Positions 8,989-17,732 of a stretch of 64,000 bases of DNA are shown in pieces. A program made the position numbers and the translations under genes. Origin of the DNA: Alphaproteobacteria bacterium HGW-Alphaproteobacteria-7 (GTDB lineage: Bacteria > Pseudomonadota > Alphaproteobacteria > Sphingomonadales > Sphingomonadaceae); contig PHEB01000006.1 of the NCBI GenBank assembly GCA_002842735.1, forward strand, positions 62,001 through 126,000. Reading direction: 5' to 3'. Below the pieces are notes generated by a model. That model ran no database searches and was not told the origin of the DNA. It saw only the letters and a program-made list of their open reading frames with translations. The first letter of the stretch is position 1, and each line of letters starts with the position of its first letter.

Positions 8989-10887
8989 ATGTGCGGAATT
9001 GCCGGGATCTTTCATGCCGAAACCCCCAAGCCGGTCGATCCGGCGCGGGTCGAACGGATGTGCGATGCGCTCGCCCATCGCGGGCCGGATGGGGCAGGCG
9101 TGTGGACCGATCACGGCGTCGGGCTGGGCCACCGCCGCCTCTCGATCATCGACATCGCCGGGTCGCCGCAGCCGATGCATTCGGCAGATGCGCGCGCGGT
9201 GATCGTCTTCAACGGCGAAATCTACAATTTCCGGGAGCTGCGCAGCGATCTGGAGCAGGCCGGTTTCACCTTCCGCACCAATGGCGATACCGAGGTGATC
9301 CTTGCCGCGTGGCAGCGCTGGGGGCCGGATTGCCTTGCGCGGCTCGACGGGATGTTCGCTTTCGCGCTGTATGATCGTGACAAGCGCCAGCTATTTCTGG
9401 CGCGGGATCGCTTTGGGGTGAAGCCGCTGTTTCTGGCGCACCTGTCGGACGGCAGCATCGCCTTTGCCTCGGAACTGAAGGGCTTGCTCGCGCACCCGCT
9501 GCTGCGCCGCCGGATCAGCCCGCAGGCGATTGAGGCCTATATGACCTGGGGCTATGTCCCCGACAGCCATTCGATCCTGGCAGGAGTGGAAAAACTGCCC
9601 GCGGGGCATTTCCTGCTGCTGCAACAGGGCCGCACACCGGGGCCGCCGCAGCGCTGGTGGGACATTGATTTTACCCAGCGCGAACGTGGGAGCGAGGCCG
9701 ATCTCTCCGCGCAGCTCGTCCACCGCCTGCGCGAAGCGGTGCGGTCGCGCATGGTGGCCGATGTGCCATTGGGCGCGTTCCTTTCAGGCGGGGTGGATTC
9801 GTCCGGCGTGGCCGCCTTGATGAGCGAGGCGAGCAGCCAGCCGGTGCAGACCTGTTCAATCGGCTTCGATGTCGCCGCCTATGATGAAACCAGCTACGCC
9901 CGCCGCGTCGCCGCGCGGTTTGGTGCGGATCATCAGGAACGCATCGTTGCCACCGATGATTTTGGCGCGATTGATGCGCTTGCCGCGATATTTGATGAAC
10001 CCTTCGCCGATGCCTCGGCGCTGCCGACATGGCGGGTGTGCCAGTTGGCGCGTGAGCGGGTGACGGTGGCACTGTCGGGTGACGGCGCGGATGAGGCCTT
10101 TGCCGGATACCGGCGGCAGGTGTTCCACCATCACGAAGAACGCGCGCGCCGGGTGCTGCCTGCCGCTTTGCGTGCGCCGTTGTTCGGCACGCTGGGGAGG
10201 GCATGGCCAAAAGCCGATTGGGCACCGCGCCCGCTGCGCGCCAAGGCGACGCTGCTGGCGCTCGCTGAAAGCGGTGAGGCTGGCTATGCGCGCGGGCTTT
10301 CCGTCACCACGCCGGAGGCGCGGTCGGCGCTTTATTCTGACAGCTTCGCCGCCAGCCTCGGCGGGTTTCGCGGCGAGGATGAGCTGATTGCCTTGATACG
10401 CAATGCGCCGGGCCGTTCGGGCCTCGACCGCGCGCAATATGCCGATCTTACCTTCTGGATGCCCGGCGATATACTCACCAAGGTTGATCGCACCAGCATG
10501 GCGGTCAGCCTAGAGGCGCGCGAGCCGCTGCTCGATCACCGCCTTGTGGAATTCGCCGCGCGACTGCCAGAAGGGATGCGGGTGAAGCGCAGCACCGGCA
10601 AATATCTGCTTAAAAAGTCGCTTGAACGCTATCTGCCGCAAGACATCCTCTACCGGCCCAAGCAGGGGTTTGTGACCCCGATTGCCGAATGGCTGCGCGG
10701 GCCATTGGCGGGCGCGGCGCGGGGGATTGCCAGCAGTCCCGCTATCGCGCAGTCCGGGTTCTTCGATCCGCAAGCCGTTGCCGCACTGGCCGAAGTGCAT
10801 ATCGCGGGCCGCGCCGATCATTCGCGCAGCCTGTGGCAATTGCTGATGCTGGAAAAGTCGCTGTCGCAGCTTGGGGTGAGCGGCTGA
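8989..10887 (+). CDS. XrtA/PEP-CTERM-locus amidotransferase (asparagine synthetase-like)
   Basis: A 632-residue class II glutamine amidotransferase. The protein begins MCGIAGIF, so Cys2 becomes the N-terminal nucleophile after Met removal; this fixes the start at 8989. The glutaminase domain (about 1-190) has the expected RGPDGAG and NGEIYNFREL stretches. The synthetase domain has the ATP pyrophosphatase loop FLSGGVDSSG and a second loop LSGDGADEAFAGY. It is the TIGR03108-type member of XrtA loci and probably amidates a sugar or uronic acid of the polysaccharide rather than aspartate. It is the last gene of the visible eps operon and faces zapE tail to tail with a 4-base gap. Confidence 0.88.
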   Translation: MCGIAGIFHAETPKPVDPARVERMCDALAHRGPDGAGVWTDHGVGLGHRRLSIIDIAGSPQPMHSADARAVIVFNGEIYNFRELRSDLEQAGFTFRTNGDTEVILAAWQRWGPDCLARLDGMFAFALYDRDKRQLFLARDRFGVKPLFLAHLSDGSIAFASELKGLLAHPLLRRRISPQAIEAYMTWGYVPDSHSILAGVEKLPAGHFLLLQQGRTPGPPQRWWDIDFTQRERGSEADLSAQLVHRLREAVRSRMVADVPLGAFLSGGVDSSGVAALMSEASSQPVQTCSIGFDVAAYDETSYARRVAARFGADHQERIVATDDFGAIDALAAIFDEPFADASALPTWRVCQLARERVTVALSGDGADEAFAGYRRQVFHHHEERARRVLPAALRAPLFGTLGRAWPKADWAPRPLRAKATLLALAESGEAGYARGLSVTTPEARSALYSDSFAASLGGFRGEDELIALIRNAPGRSGLDRAQYADLTFWMPGDILTKVDRTSMAVSLEAREPLLDHRLVEFAARLPEGMRVKRSTGKYLLKKSLERYLPQDILYRPKQGFVTPIAEWLRGPLAGAARGIASSPAIAQSGFFDPQAVAALAEVHIAGRADHSRSLWQLLMLEKSLSQLGVSG

Positions 10888-10891
10888 GAGT

Positions 10892-12013
10892 TTACCCCTC
10901 CGCCCCGTGGCCCATCGCCATATATTCATCGGACTGCATTTCATTCAACCGGCTGACCGTGCGTTCAAATTCAAACGCCCCCTCGCCTGCCTGATAGAGC
11001 GCTTCCGGCGCGGCGGCGGCGGCGGTGAAGAGCTTTACCCGGTGTTCGTACAGCGCATCAATCAGCTTGGTGAAACGGATCGCCTCGTTGCGGTTCTCCG
11101 GCCCCATCTTCGGAATGCCGACCAGGATCACCGTGTGAAACGCCCGCGCAATCGCAAGGTAATCCGCCGCGCCGCGGTTTTCGCCGCACAGCTTCTTGAA
11201 GCTGAACACGCCCACGCCCTTGAGGCATTTGGGCACATACAGGGTGCGCCCGCCGCCCAGATCGAGTGCGCCGCTAGGCACATGGGCCGCGTCTTCCGGT
11301 TCAAAATCGGTCAGGCGGAAAAACGCCTCGCGCACCTGCGCGGTCGCCGCATCGCCCATCGGCGCGTGCCAGGTTGCCAGCCCGCCTATCCGGTCGAGCC
11401 GGTAGTCGGTCGGGCCGTTGAGGCTCAGCACGTCCATGCGTTCCTCGACAAGCGCGATGAACGGCAGGAACAATGATCGGTTGAGGCCGTCTTTGTACAG
11501 ATCGCGCGGCGGACGGTTGGAGGTGGTGACGATCACCGTGCCGATTTCCATAAGCGCGGTGAAAAAACGTCCCATGATTGCGGCATCGGCAGTATTGGTG
11601 ACGACCATCTCGTCGAAGGCAAGGCAGCGCAGACCTGCCGCCATGTCTAACGCGACGGACAACAGCGGGTCTTTGCGCTCGGCCTTGCGCGCCTCGGCAA
11701 TGCGGCGGTCGACTTCGAGCATGAAGGCATGGAAATGGACGCGGCGCTTGGCGGTGATCGCCAGCGTTTCGACGAACAGGTCCATCAGCATCGATTTGCC
11801 GCGCCCGACCCCGCCCCAAAGGTAAACACCGCGCGGATCGGGGGTTGCGGCGGGGGTGCCGGTCAGCCGCGCGAACAATCCTTTCTTGGGCGGCGGCGCT
11901 TCCAACTCGCGTTGCAACCGGTCAAGCCGCTCGGCCGCAGCGCGTTGATCCGGATCGGCGCGCAGTTCTCCGCTGGCAATCAGCGCTTCGTAGCGCGCAA
12001 GCAACCCGGTCAC
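10892..12013 (-). CDS. zapE: Cell division protein ZapE (AFG1-like ATPase)
   Basis: A 373-residue AAA-type ATPase. Walker A is WGGVGRGKSMLMD, Walker B is CLAFDEM, followed by the family hallmarks TNTADAAIMGRFF and TSNRPPRDLYKDGLNRSLF. ZapE acts at the Z-ring in Gram-negative bacteria under stress and is related to mitochondrial AFG1/LACE1. The start is GTG at 12013, overlapping the stop of the upstream thioesterase gene by four bases (GTGA), so zapE is likely co-transcribed with sdhB and the thioesterase. The length is normal for the family. Confidence 0.9.
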   Translation of the reverse strand: MTGLLARYEALIASGELRADPDQRAAAERLDRLQRELEAPPPKKGLFARLTGTPAATPDPRGVYLWGGVGRGKSMLMDLFVETLAITAKRRVHFHAFMLEVDRRIAEARKAERKDPLLSVALDMAAGLRCLAFDEMVVTNTADAAIMGRFFTALMEIGTVIVTTSNRPPRDLYKDGLNRSLFLPFIALVEERMDVLSLNGPTDYRLDRIGGLATWHAPMGDAATAQVREAFFRLTDFEPEDAAHVPSGALDLGGGRTLYVPKCLKGVGVFSFKKLCGENRGAADYLAIARAFHTVILVGIPKMGPENRNEAIRFTKLIDALYEHRVKLFTAAAAAPEALYQAGEGAFEFERTVSRLNEMQSDEYMAMGHGAEG

Positions 12014-12483
12014 GCGCGCGGCTGCATCTTGCGCACGATGCCTGAGAAGGATGCGACGATATCGCCATCCTGCTCCACCATCCCGCGCACGAACACCAGT
12101 TTGCCGGTTTCACGCACGATTTCGGTCACGGCGTCCAGCGGCCGCGTCGGATCGCCGCCACCAACGAACTGGGTCGAAAGTTCGAGCGTTACCGAAGGCC
12201 CGGCGTTCCCGCTGCCCAGCGTGTGCATGGTGGTGAACAGCGAAATGTCGATCAGCGACAATGTTACCGCGCCGTGGATGATGCCTTGCAGGTTTTCGTG
12301 ATGGCGCTGCGGGAACATTCGCAGCCGCGCGCGCCGTCCATTTGGGCCATCGGGATCAACGCGGGTGATGAGCTTGCCCATCACCGCGCCGTTGAACAGC
12401 GTCGGGTCTTTCAGGTTCCAGTGCCGCCAGCCGGGATTGTCCGGGTCTGGCCCATGCTCGAACGCGTCGTCTTTCAATGTCAC
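12010..12483 (-). CDS. PaaI/HotDog-fold acyl-CoA thioesterase family protein
   Basis: A predicted 157-residue HotDog protein. RHHENLQGIIHGAVTLSLID matches the active-site helix region of PaaI-type thioesterases (HxNxxGxxHGG-like), followed by VTLELSTQFVGGGDPT and an extended sheet. The start is uncertain. A GTG at 12483, four bases after the sdhB stop, gives a protein beginning VTLKDDAFEHGPDP; the ATG at 12564 would add a basic tail read out of frame through sdhB and is unlikely. Expected reaction: hydrolysis of an acyl-CoA, substrate unknown. The stop overlaps the zapE start. Confidence 0.75.
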   Translation of the reverse strand: MTLKDDAFEHGPDPDNPGWRHWNLKDPTLFNGAVMGKLITRVDPDGPNGRRARLRMFPQRHHENLQGIIHGAVTLSLIDISLFTTMHTLGSGNAGPSVTLELSTQFVGGGDPTRPLDAVTEIVRETGKLVFVRGMVEQDGDIVASFSGIVRKMQPRA

Positions 12484-12487
12484 CGGA

Positions 12488-13282
12488 TCAGATCGCCCGC
12501 TCGGCCAGCATCTTCTTGGTTTCGGCAATCGCCTTGGCCGGGCTAAGCCCTTTGGGGCAGACATTGGCGCAGTTCATGATGGTGTGGCAGCGATAAAGAC
12601 GGAACGGATCCTCCAGATCATCGAGCCGTTCGCCGGTCATTTCGTCGCGGCTATCCGCCAGCCAGCGATAGGCCTGCAGCAGGATCGCCGGGCCGAGGAA
12701 CTTGTCGCTGTTCCACCAATAGGACGGGCACGCGGTCGAACAACAGGCGCACAAGATGCATTCGTAGAGGCCATCAAGCTGTTCACGCTGCTGCGGCGAT
12801 TGCAGCCGTTCCTTGCCGCTCGGCGTCGGGGTAACAGTCTGCAACCACGGGCGGATCGAGGCATATTGCGCGTAGAAATGGGTGAAGTCCGGCACCAGAT
12901 CCTTGATCACGTCCATACTGGGCAGCGGGGTGATGCGAATCTCGCCCTTCAGATCCTCGATCGCGGTGGTGCAGGCGAGGCCATTCTTGCCGTTCATGTT
13001 CATCGAACACGAACCGCAGATGCCTTCGCGGCATGACCGGCGGAAGGTCAGCGTCGGATCGATCTCGTTCTTGATCTTGATCAGCGCGTGCAGCACCATC
13101 GGCCCGCAATCATCGAGGTCAATTTCAAACTTGTCGTAACGCGGGTTCTGGCCGCTGTCGGGATCGTAGCGATAGACCTTGAACGATTTCACCCGCCCCT
13201 TCCCAGTGGAGCCTGATGCCTTGTGCACCTTGCCTGCGGGGCTGATTTTCGAATTCTTGGGGAGAGTGAAGGTCGCCATCAT
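12488..13282 (-). CDS. sdhB: Succinate dehydrogenase iron-sulfur subunit
   Basis: A 264-residue SdhB. The [2Fe-2S] ligands are in [15 protein letters not shown] plus a later Cys. The C-terminal ferredoxin-like domain has [12 protein letters not shown] and [12 protein letters not shown], giving the [4Fe-4S] and [3Fe-4S] centres. It transfers electrons from the flavoprotein SdhA to ubiquinone at the inner membrane. Two adjacent ATGs (13282 and 13279) are possible starts; GGGA lies upstream. sdhA, sdhC and sdhD are not next to it: a small membrane protein gene and then a methyltransferase follow, so this subunit is separated from its partners or is the end of a split cluster. Confidence 0.95.
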   Translation of the reverse strand: MMATFTLPKNSKISPAGKVHKASGSTGKGRVKSFKVYRYDPDSGQNPRYDKFEIDLDDCGPMVLHALIKIKNEIDPTLTFRRSCREGICGSCSMNMNGKNGLACTTAIEDLKGEIRITPLPSMDVIKDLVPDFTHFYAQYASIRPWLQTVTPTPSGKERLQSPQQREQLDGLYECILCACCSTACPSYWWNSDKFLGPAILLQAYRWLADSRDEMTGERLDDLEDPFRLYRCHTIMNCANVCPKGLSPAKAIAETKKMLAERAI

Positions 13283-13407
13283 GTGATCCCGTTGTGATTT
13301 GTCCCCCTATCTAACGTTTCATCACACGCTGGCAAGCGGGCCGTGCCTGCCATGTGTTGCAGGGTTTCGAACGGGGGTTGTTTGAGGCGCGGCGATGCGC
13401 GTTGCAC

Positions 13408-13704
13408 CTAGTTGAACAAGCCCACGGCCAGTTCGGCCCAAACGATCAGGAATGCCAGAATCGCCAGAACGATCGCGGAAACCCGGCGCAAGGGGGCGGC
13501 AAGCCAGTGGCAAGCCGCCTCTACCGCCATGCAAAGCGCGGCCAGCATCACGCCGAAGACAATGAAATCGCCCGCACCCCAATTGACCTCGCGCGTCACC
13601 AGCATCGCTGCGGCCGGAACCAGCAACGCGGCTGCCGCCATGCCCCATATCAGCGGATGGAACCGGAACGCGGGGCTGGGCGATGTGGTTATGGCCATCT
13701 TCAT
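13408..13704 (-). CDS. Small membrane protein, unknown function
   Basis: A 98-residue protein with three predicted membrane helices: PLIWGMAAAALLVPAAAML, DFIVFGVMLAALCMAVEAA and VSAIVLAILAFLIVWAELA. No catalytic motif is visible and I do not recognise the family. It stands alone between sdhB (same strand, 125 bases downstream) and a divergent methyltransferase gene. Codon use and composition look like the surroundings, and the helix pattern makes a chance ORF unlikely. Confidence 0.6.
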   Translation of the reverse strand: MKMAITTSPSPAFRFHPLIWGMAAAALLVPAAAMLVTREVNWGAGDFIVFGVMLAALCMAVEAACHWLAAPLRRVSAIVLAILAFLIVWAELAVGLFN

Positions 13705-13805
13705 AGGTTAGCACCTTTCCAACGTGCCGACAGCGCAAATCACTATTTCCCGATCTGCCATCACCGCGTTAGGGTGGCCGTTGCGCTGCCGAGGAAGGAA
13801 AAACC

Positions 13806-14438
13806 ATGGGCCTCAAGAATTGGTACGAAGCGACGATCATGCCAAAGCTGATCACCTGCGCCTGTAGTCAGGGCCAGGTGATGAAGCGCCGCGCGGCGGT
13901 GGTGCCTTTGGCGCGCGGGGACGTGTTTGAGCTAGGCTGCGGGGGCGGGATCAATCACGAATTCTATGACCCGGCCGCGATCACATCCTATGCCGGGATT
14001 GATCCGCACGAAGGCCTGCTCGACAGCACCCGCGCGGCGGCTCAGGCGAAAGGCTGGGCGGCTGATCTGCGCGCGGCCAAAGGCGAGGCGATCCCGTTTG
14101 CCGATAGCAGTTTCGATTGCGTGGTGTGCACCTTCACGCTGTGTTCGGTGGATGATCCGGCGCAGGTGACGCGCGAATTGCGGCGCATTTTGCGGCCCGG
14201 TGGGCAGGCGCTGTTCCTTGAACATGGGCGCGCGCCTGATGCAGGCGTGCGCCGCTGGCAGGAACGGATTGAGCCTGTGTGGAAGCAGCTTGCCGGGGGA
14301 TGCCACCTGACCCGCCCGATCGCCAGCGCCTTGCAGGATGCAGGCTTTGCGGTGGAAACGCTGGGCGATGGCTATACCCCCAAAGCACCGCGCTTTGCCG
14401 GGTGGATGGAGTGGGGGATCGCGCGCAAGCTGGCGTGA
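13806..14438 (+). CDS. Class I SAM-dependent methyltransferase (METTL7-like)
   Basis: A 210-residue methyltransferase. Motif I is VFELGCGGGIN (about 40-50), the acidic loop is YAGIDPHEGLL, and motif IV/post I region is FDCVVCTFTLCSVDDP, followed by LRRILRPGGQALFLEHG. The C-terminal GCHLTRPIASALQDAGF and the start MGLKNWYEATIMPKL resemble the small UbiE/METTL7-type group. The substrate is unknown. The ATG at 13806 follows GAGGAAGGAAAAACC, a good Shine-Dalgarno. A hairpin just downstream at 14442-14469 ends the transcript. Confidence 0.85.
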   Translation: MGLKNWYEATIMPKLITCACSQGQVMKRRAAVVPLARGDVFELGCGGGINHEFYDPAAITSYAGIDPHEGLLDSTRAAAQAKGWAADLRAAKGEAIPFADSSFDCVVCTFTLCSVDDPAQVTRELRRILRPGGQALFLEHGRAPDAGVRRWQERIEPVWKQLAGGCHLTRPIASALQDAGFAVETLGDGYTPKAPRFAGWMEWGIARKLA

Positions 14439-14441
14439 AAA

Positions 14442-14476
14442 GGGCGGGAGAAGTTACCCTCTCCCGCCCATTTTCT
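14442..14476. terminator. Bidirectional rho-independent terminator between methyltransferase gene and rne
   Basis: A perfect 10-base-pair stem, GGGCGGGAGA (14442-14451) with TCTCCCGCCC (14460-14469), has an 8-base loop. It is followed on the + strand by ATTTTCTTT, and on the minus strand by CTTTTCACGC. It sits between two convergent genes and can serve both. Confidence 0.85.
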
Positions 14477-14496
14477 TTCAGGTCAGTCCACTCGGC

Positions 14497-17280
14497 TTAT
14501 TCGCCAAAAGTGCGCTGCCACCAGCCCCGGCGCGGTGTGCCATCGGCATTGGCAGCATCAACAGCGTGATCGGCCGCAGGCGCTGCATCAGGCGCGGGCT
14601 GCGATAGTTCTGTCACCTCTGCCGGAGCAGCGCCTGCGACCTTCGCCTTGCGCGGGGCACGCTTGCGCTTGGGCTTTTCGGCCGGTGCTTCAACGGCTTC
14701 CTCAACCGCAGCGGCAGGTTCGGGCGCAGGCGCGGCTTCGGGCGTAGCTTCAGCTTCAGCCTCTGCCGCAGCTTCTGCCGCCAGCATTGCCTTGGTCTTG
14801 CGCGGGGCGCGTTTGCGCTTGGGCTTTTCGGTGGGCGCTTCGTCCGCTGTCGGTGCGACTTCAGCTTCGACGGACTCGGTTTCAGCCTCGACCACGGTCA
14901 AACCGTCATCCTCGCCTTCGGTTCCAGCCGTTTGTGCTTCGCCATTGGCGCCTTCGCCTTCGCCGCCTTCATCCGAGCGACGCTTGCGACCACGACCTCC
15001 CCGGCGACGACGCTTTTTCGGACGGCCTTCTGCATCAGCGGCACCATCATCGCCGGATTCGCCCGCAGGCGCATCGCTGCGATCATCGGTGTCTTCGCCA
15101 TTGTCGGCGTTTTCGGTGCTGTCTTCGGCCTCATCGGACTCGCTTTCGACACCGTCTTCACGGTCACCGCGACTGCGATTGCGCCCCCCGCGCCGACGGC
15201 GGCGCTTCTTGCGGCGCGCGGCGTCATCTTCGCTCTCACTGGCTTCGCTGCGTTCGCCGCTGCCGCGACGCTGGCGACGCTGGGGCGTTTCACGCTCTTC
15301 TTCTTCCTCCTCGAAATCGTCCTCGAGGAGATCTTCGTCCTCATCATCATCGATGATCGGTTCAAACTTGGGAGCCTGTGACGGGCGCGGGCCTGCGCTC
15401 GACACGCTCATCTTGGCGCCTTCGTCCTCGCCTTCGGGCACGACTTCGACCGTCACGCCAAAGCGCTGTTCGATTTCGACCAGATCGGCGCGCTTTTCGT
15501 TGAGCAGGTAGATCGCCGCTTCGGTGCTGGCGGCAAGCCGGATCAGCGTGCCTCTGCCCTTGGCAGCCTCGTCCTCGATCAGGCGCAGTGCCGAAAGCCC
15601 GGCTGATGATGCGGTGCGCACCAGCCCGGTGCCGTCGCAATGCGGGCAGGAACGCGTGGTCGCTTCAAGCACACCTGTGCGTAGCCGCTGACGGCTCATT
15701 TCCATCAGGCCGAAGCTGGAGATGCGGCCCACCTGAATGCGCGCGCGGTCGTTTTTCAGCGCGTCCTTCATCGCCTTTTCGACTTTGCGGACGTTGTTGG
15801 AGTAATCCATGTCGATGAAGTCGATCACGACCAGACCGGCCATGTCGCGCAGGCGTAGCTGGCGGGCGATTTCCTTGGCCGCTTCAAGGTTGGTGTGAAG
15901 CGCGGTCGCTTCGATCCCGTGTTCCTTGGTCGAACGCCCGGAGTTGATGTCGATCGAAACCAGCGCTTCGGTCGGGTTGATGATCAGATAGCCGCCCGAT
16001 TTGAGCTGCACCATCGGATCATACATCGCGCGCAATTGATCCTCGGCACCATAACGCTGGAACAGCGGGACGGGATCGGAATAGGCTTTCACCCGGCGCG
16101 CATGGCTGGGCATCAGCATTTTCATGAATGCCTTGGCCGATTTGTAGCCTTCCTCGCCTTCGACCACCACTTCTTCGATGTCGCGGTTATAGATGTCGCG
16201 GATCGCGCGCTTGATCAGGTCGCTGTCCGAATGGATCAGCGCAGGCGCGACCGAGGCCAGCGTCTTTTCGCGGATTTCATCCCACACGCGGGCGAGGTAA
16301 TCGAAATCGCGTTTGATTTCGGGCTTGGTGCGGCTCATCCCGGCGGTGCGCACGATCAGGCCCATGCTGCGCGGCAGCTTCAAGTCGGAAACCATGTCCT
16401 TCAAGCGTTTGCGATCGCTGGTGGAGCTGATCTTGCGGCTGATCCCGCCGCCGCTTGTGGAGTTGGGCATCAGCACGGTGTAACGCCCGGCAAGGCTGAG
16501 GTAACTGGTCAGCGCCGCGCCCTTGTTGCCGCGTTCTTCCTTGACGACCTGCACCAGCAACACCTGACGGCGCTGGATCACGTCCTGGATTTTGTAACGG
16601 CGGCGCAGTTCCTGACGCTTGGCGCGGACTTCGTCGACCTGCTTGGCGCGGGTGCGACCAGAACCATTGCCTTTTTCGCCGCCCTTTTCGCCCCGGCCAC
16701 CCTGACGGCGGCGCCCACGGCGGCCGCGGCCCCGATCCTGATCAGCACCTTCGGCGGTTTCATCGTCGGTGGTTTCATCGTCGCTGATTTCGTCGTCAGC
16801 ACCGTCATCATCCGACGCGCCGTCTTCAAAGGTGGCGACGTCATCCTTGTCGGAGGTGTCGACTTCCTCAACGCCGTTTTCAGCAAGGTCTTCGGCGAGC
16901 GCTTCGCCGCTTTCGTCCTCAGCGTCGTATTCGTCGCCCGGGGAAATGCCTTCGTCTTCTTCTTCAGCGCGCAGGCGCTCTTCTTCTTCGGCGGCTTCGG
17001 CATCTTCGGCCAGCAGCGCGTCACGATCCGCCTTGGGGATCTGGTAATAATCGGGGTGGATTTCACTGAAGGCGAGGAACCCGTGGCGATTACCGCCAAA
17101 ATCGACAAACGCCGCCTGAAGCGATGGTTCGACCCGCGTTACCTTGGCGAGATAGATATTGCCTTTGATCTGCTTGTGTTCAGCAGATTCGAAATCGAAT
17201 TCCTCAATCCGGTTGCCTGTAAGAACCGCCACCCGGGTTTCTTCCGGGTGGCGCGCATCGATAAGCATGCGCGTTGACAT
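14497..17280 (-). CDS. rne: Ribonuclease E/G
   Basis: A 927-residue endoribonuclease. The N-terminal S1 domain (GNIYLAKVTRVEPSLQAAFV) is interrupted by a long acidic insertion. The catalytic domain shows SIDINSGRSTKE and VVIDFIDMDYSNN, the two conserved Asp regions that bind magnesium. The Zn-link is CPHCDGTG. The C-terminal third is disordered, rich in Arg, Glu, Ala and Pro, with two near-identical basic motifs (KPKRKRAPRK). It cleaves and processes RNA as the degradosome scaffold. The start at 17280 gives MSTRMLIDARHPEETRVAV, preceded by GGAG at proper spacing; an upstream in-frame ATG at 17355 gives a non-family leader. Confidence 0.95.
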   Translation of the reverse strand: MSTRMLIDARHPEETRVAVLTGNRIEEFDFESAEHKQIKGNIYLAKVTRVEPSLQAAFVDFGGNRHGFLAFSEIHPDYYQIPKADRDALLAEDAEAAEEEERLRAEEEDEGISPGDEYDAEDESGEALAEDLAENGVEEVDTSDKDDVATFEDGASDDDGADDEISDDETTDDETAEGADQDRGRGRRGRRRQGGRGEKGGEKGNGSGRTRAKQVDEVRAKRQELRRRYKIQDVIQRRQVLLVQVVKEERGNKGAALTSYLSLAGRYTVLMPNSTSGGGISRKISSTSDRKRLKDMVSDLKLPRSMGLIVRTAGMSRTKPEIKRDFDYLARVWDEIREKTLASVAPALIHSDSDLIKRAIRDIYNRDIEEVVVEGEEGYKSAKAFMKMLMPSHARRVKAYSDPVPLFQRYGAEDQLRAMYDPMVQLKSGGYLIINPTEALVSIDINSGRSTKEHGIEATALHTNLEAAKEIARQLRLRDMAGLVVIDFIDMDYSNNVRKVEKAMKDALKNDRARIQVGRISSFGLMEMSRQRLRTGVLEATTRSCPHCDGTGLVRTASSAGLSALRLIEDEAAKGRGTLIRLAASTEAAIYLLNEKRADLVEIEQRFGVTVEVVPEGEDEGAKMSVSSAGPRPSQAPKFEPIIDDDEDEDLLEDDFEEEEEERETPQRRQRRGSGERSEASESEDDAARRKKRRRRRGGRNRSRGDREDGVESESDEAEDSTENADNGEDTDDRSDAPAGESGDDGAADAEGRPKKRRRRGGRGRKRRSDEGGEGEGANGEAQTAGTEGEDDGLTVVEAETESVEAEVAPTADEAPTEKPKRKRAPRKTKAMLAAEAAAEAEAEATPEAAPAPEPAAAVEEAVEAPAEKPKRKRAPRKAKVAGAAPAEVTELSQPAPDAAPAADHAVDAANADGTPRRGWWQRTFGE

Positions 17281-17732
17281 TGAATATTCTCCAAGCGCCC
17301 GGCCTTGCCCGCAATGGGGCATCAAGGGGGCGCGCATTGTTTGGTGAACCGGCACGGTTCAAGACCACGCCGGGGTTGGTAGCCGCGCCTGATCCGCCAC
17401 GGGATAGGCCAATAGCGAAGGGCGCGAAGTTCGTGTCTGCTGCAACGCAACTGCGGCGTGGTGGTAAACCTTGGGCCGCGCTTTGGTCCATCGCACCGCA
17501 AGCGAGCGAAACGCGCGCTATGCTGGTGGGTGGGGAAAAGCGTTTCGTCACTGCATCAACCTGTTGTGAACCGGGAGCCGAAGTAGAAAGGGCGTCCGGT
17601 AGTCAGAGAGCGAAGCGGTCAGAGCACCAAGGCGCCATGTTGCAACCTCTCTGATCGAAGCGCTAGCACTGTGGGGCAAACCCCGCAACTCTATTGCGTT
17701 TCGCAGTCGCAAGAACGTAAGCCGCATTCGAT
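17281..17732. promoter_or_regulatory. Divergent control region and probable long rne leader
   Basis: A 452-base gene-free stretch between the diverging rne and amidase genes. It must hold both promoters. No convincing -35/-10 pair can be assigned by eye. Two possible RNA structures are visible. One is an inverted repeat CAGAGAG (17604-17610) with CTCTCTG (17648-17654). The other is a short strong hairpin GGGG-caaa-CCCC (17674-17685) near the amidase side. RNase E genes are known for long autoregulatory leaders, which is the likeliest use of the length on the rne side. No conserved ORF is seen here. Confidence 0.45.

Noticed and set aside
12010..12564. ATG start at 12564 for the thioesterase gene
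   Set aside because: It lies well inside sdhB and adds a basic low-complexity leader; the GTG at 12483 directly after sdhB fits better.
14787..15381. Overlapping + strand ORFs opposite the rne C-terminus
   Set aside because: They mirror the repetitive Arg/Glu/Ala-rich codons of RNase E; Ser/His-rich translations without any domain.
17540..17700. tRNA or structured RNA gene upstream of the amidase gene
   Set aside because: Short inverted repeats exist, but no cloverleaf or known RNA fold could be drawn.
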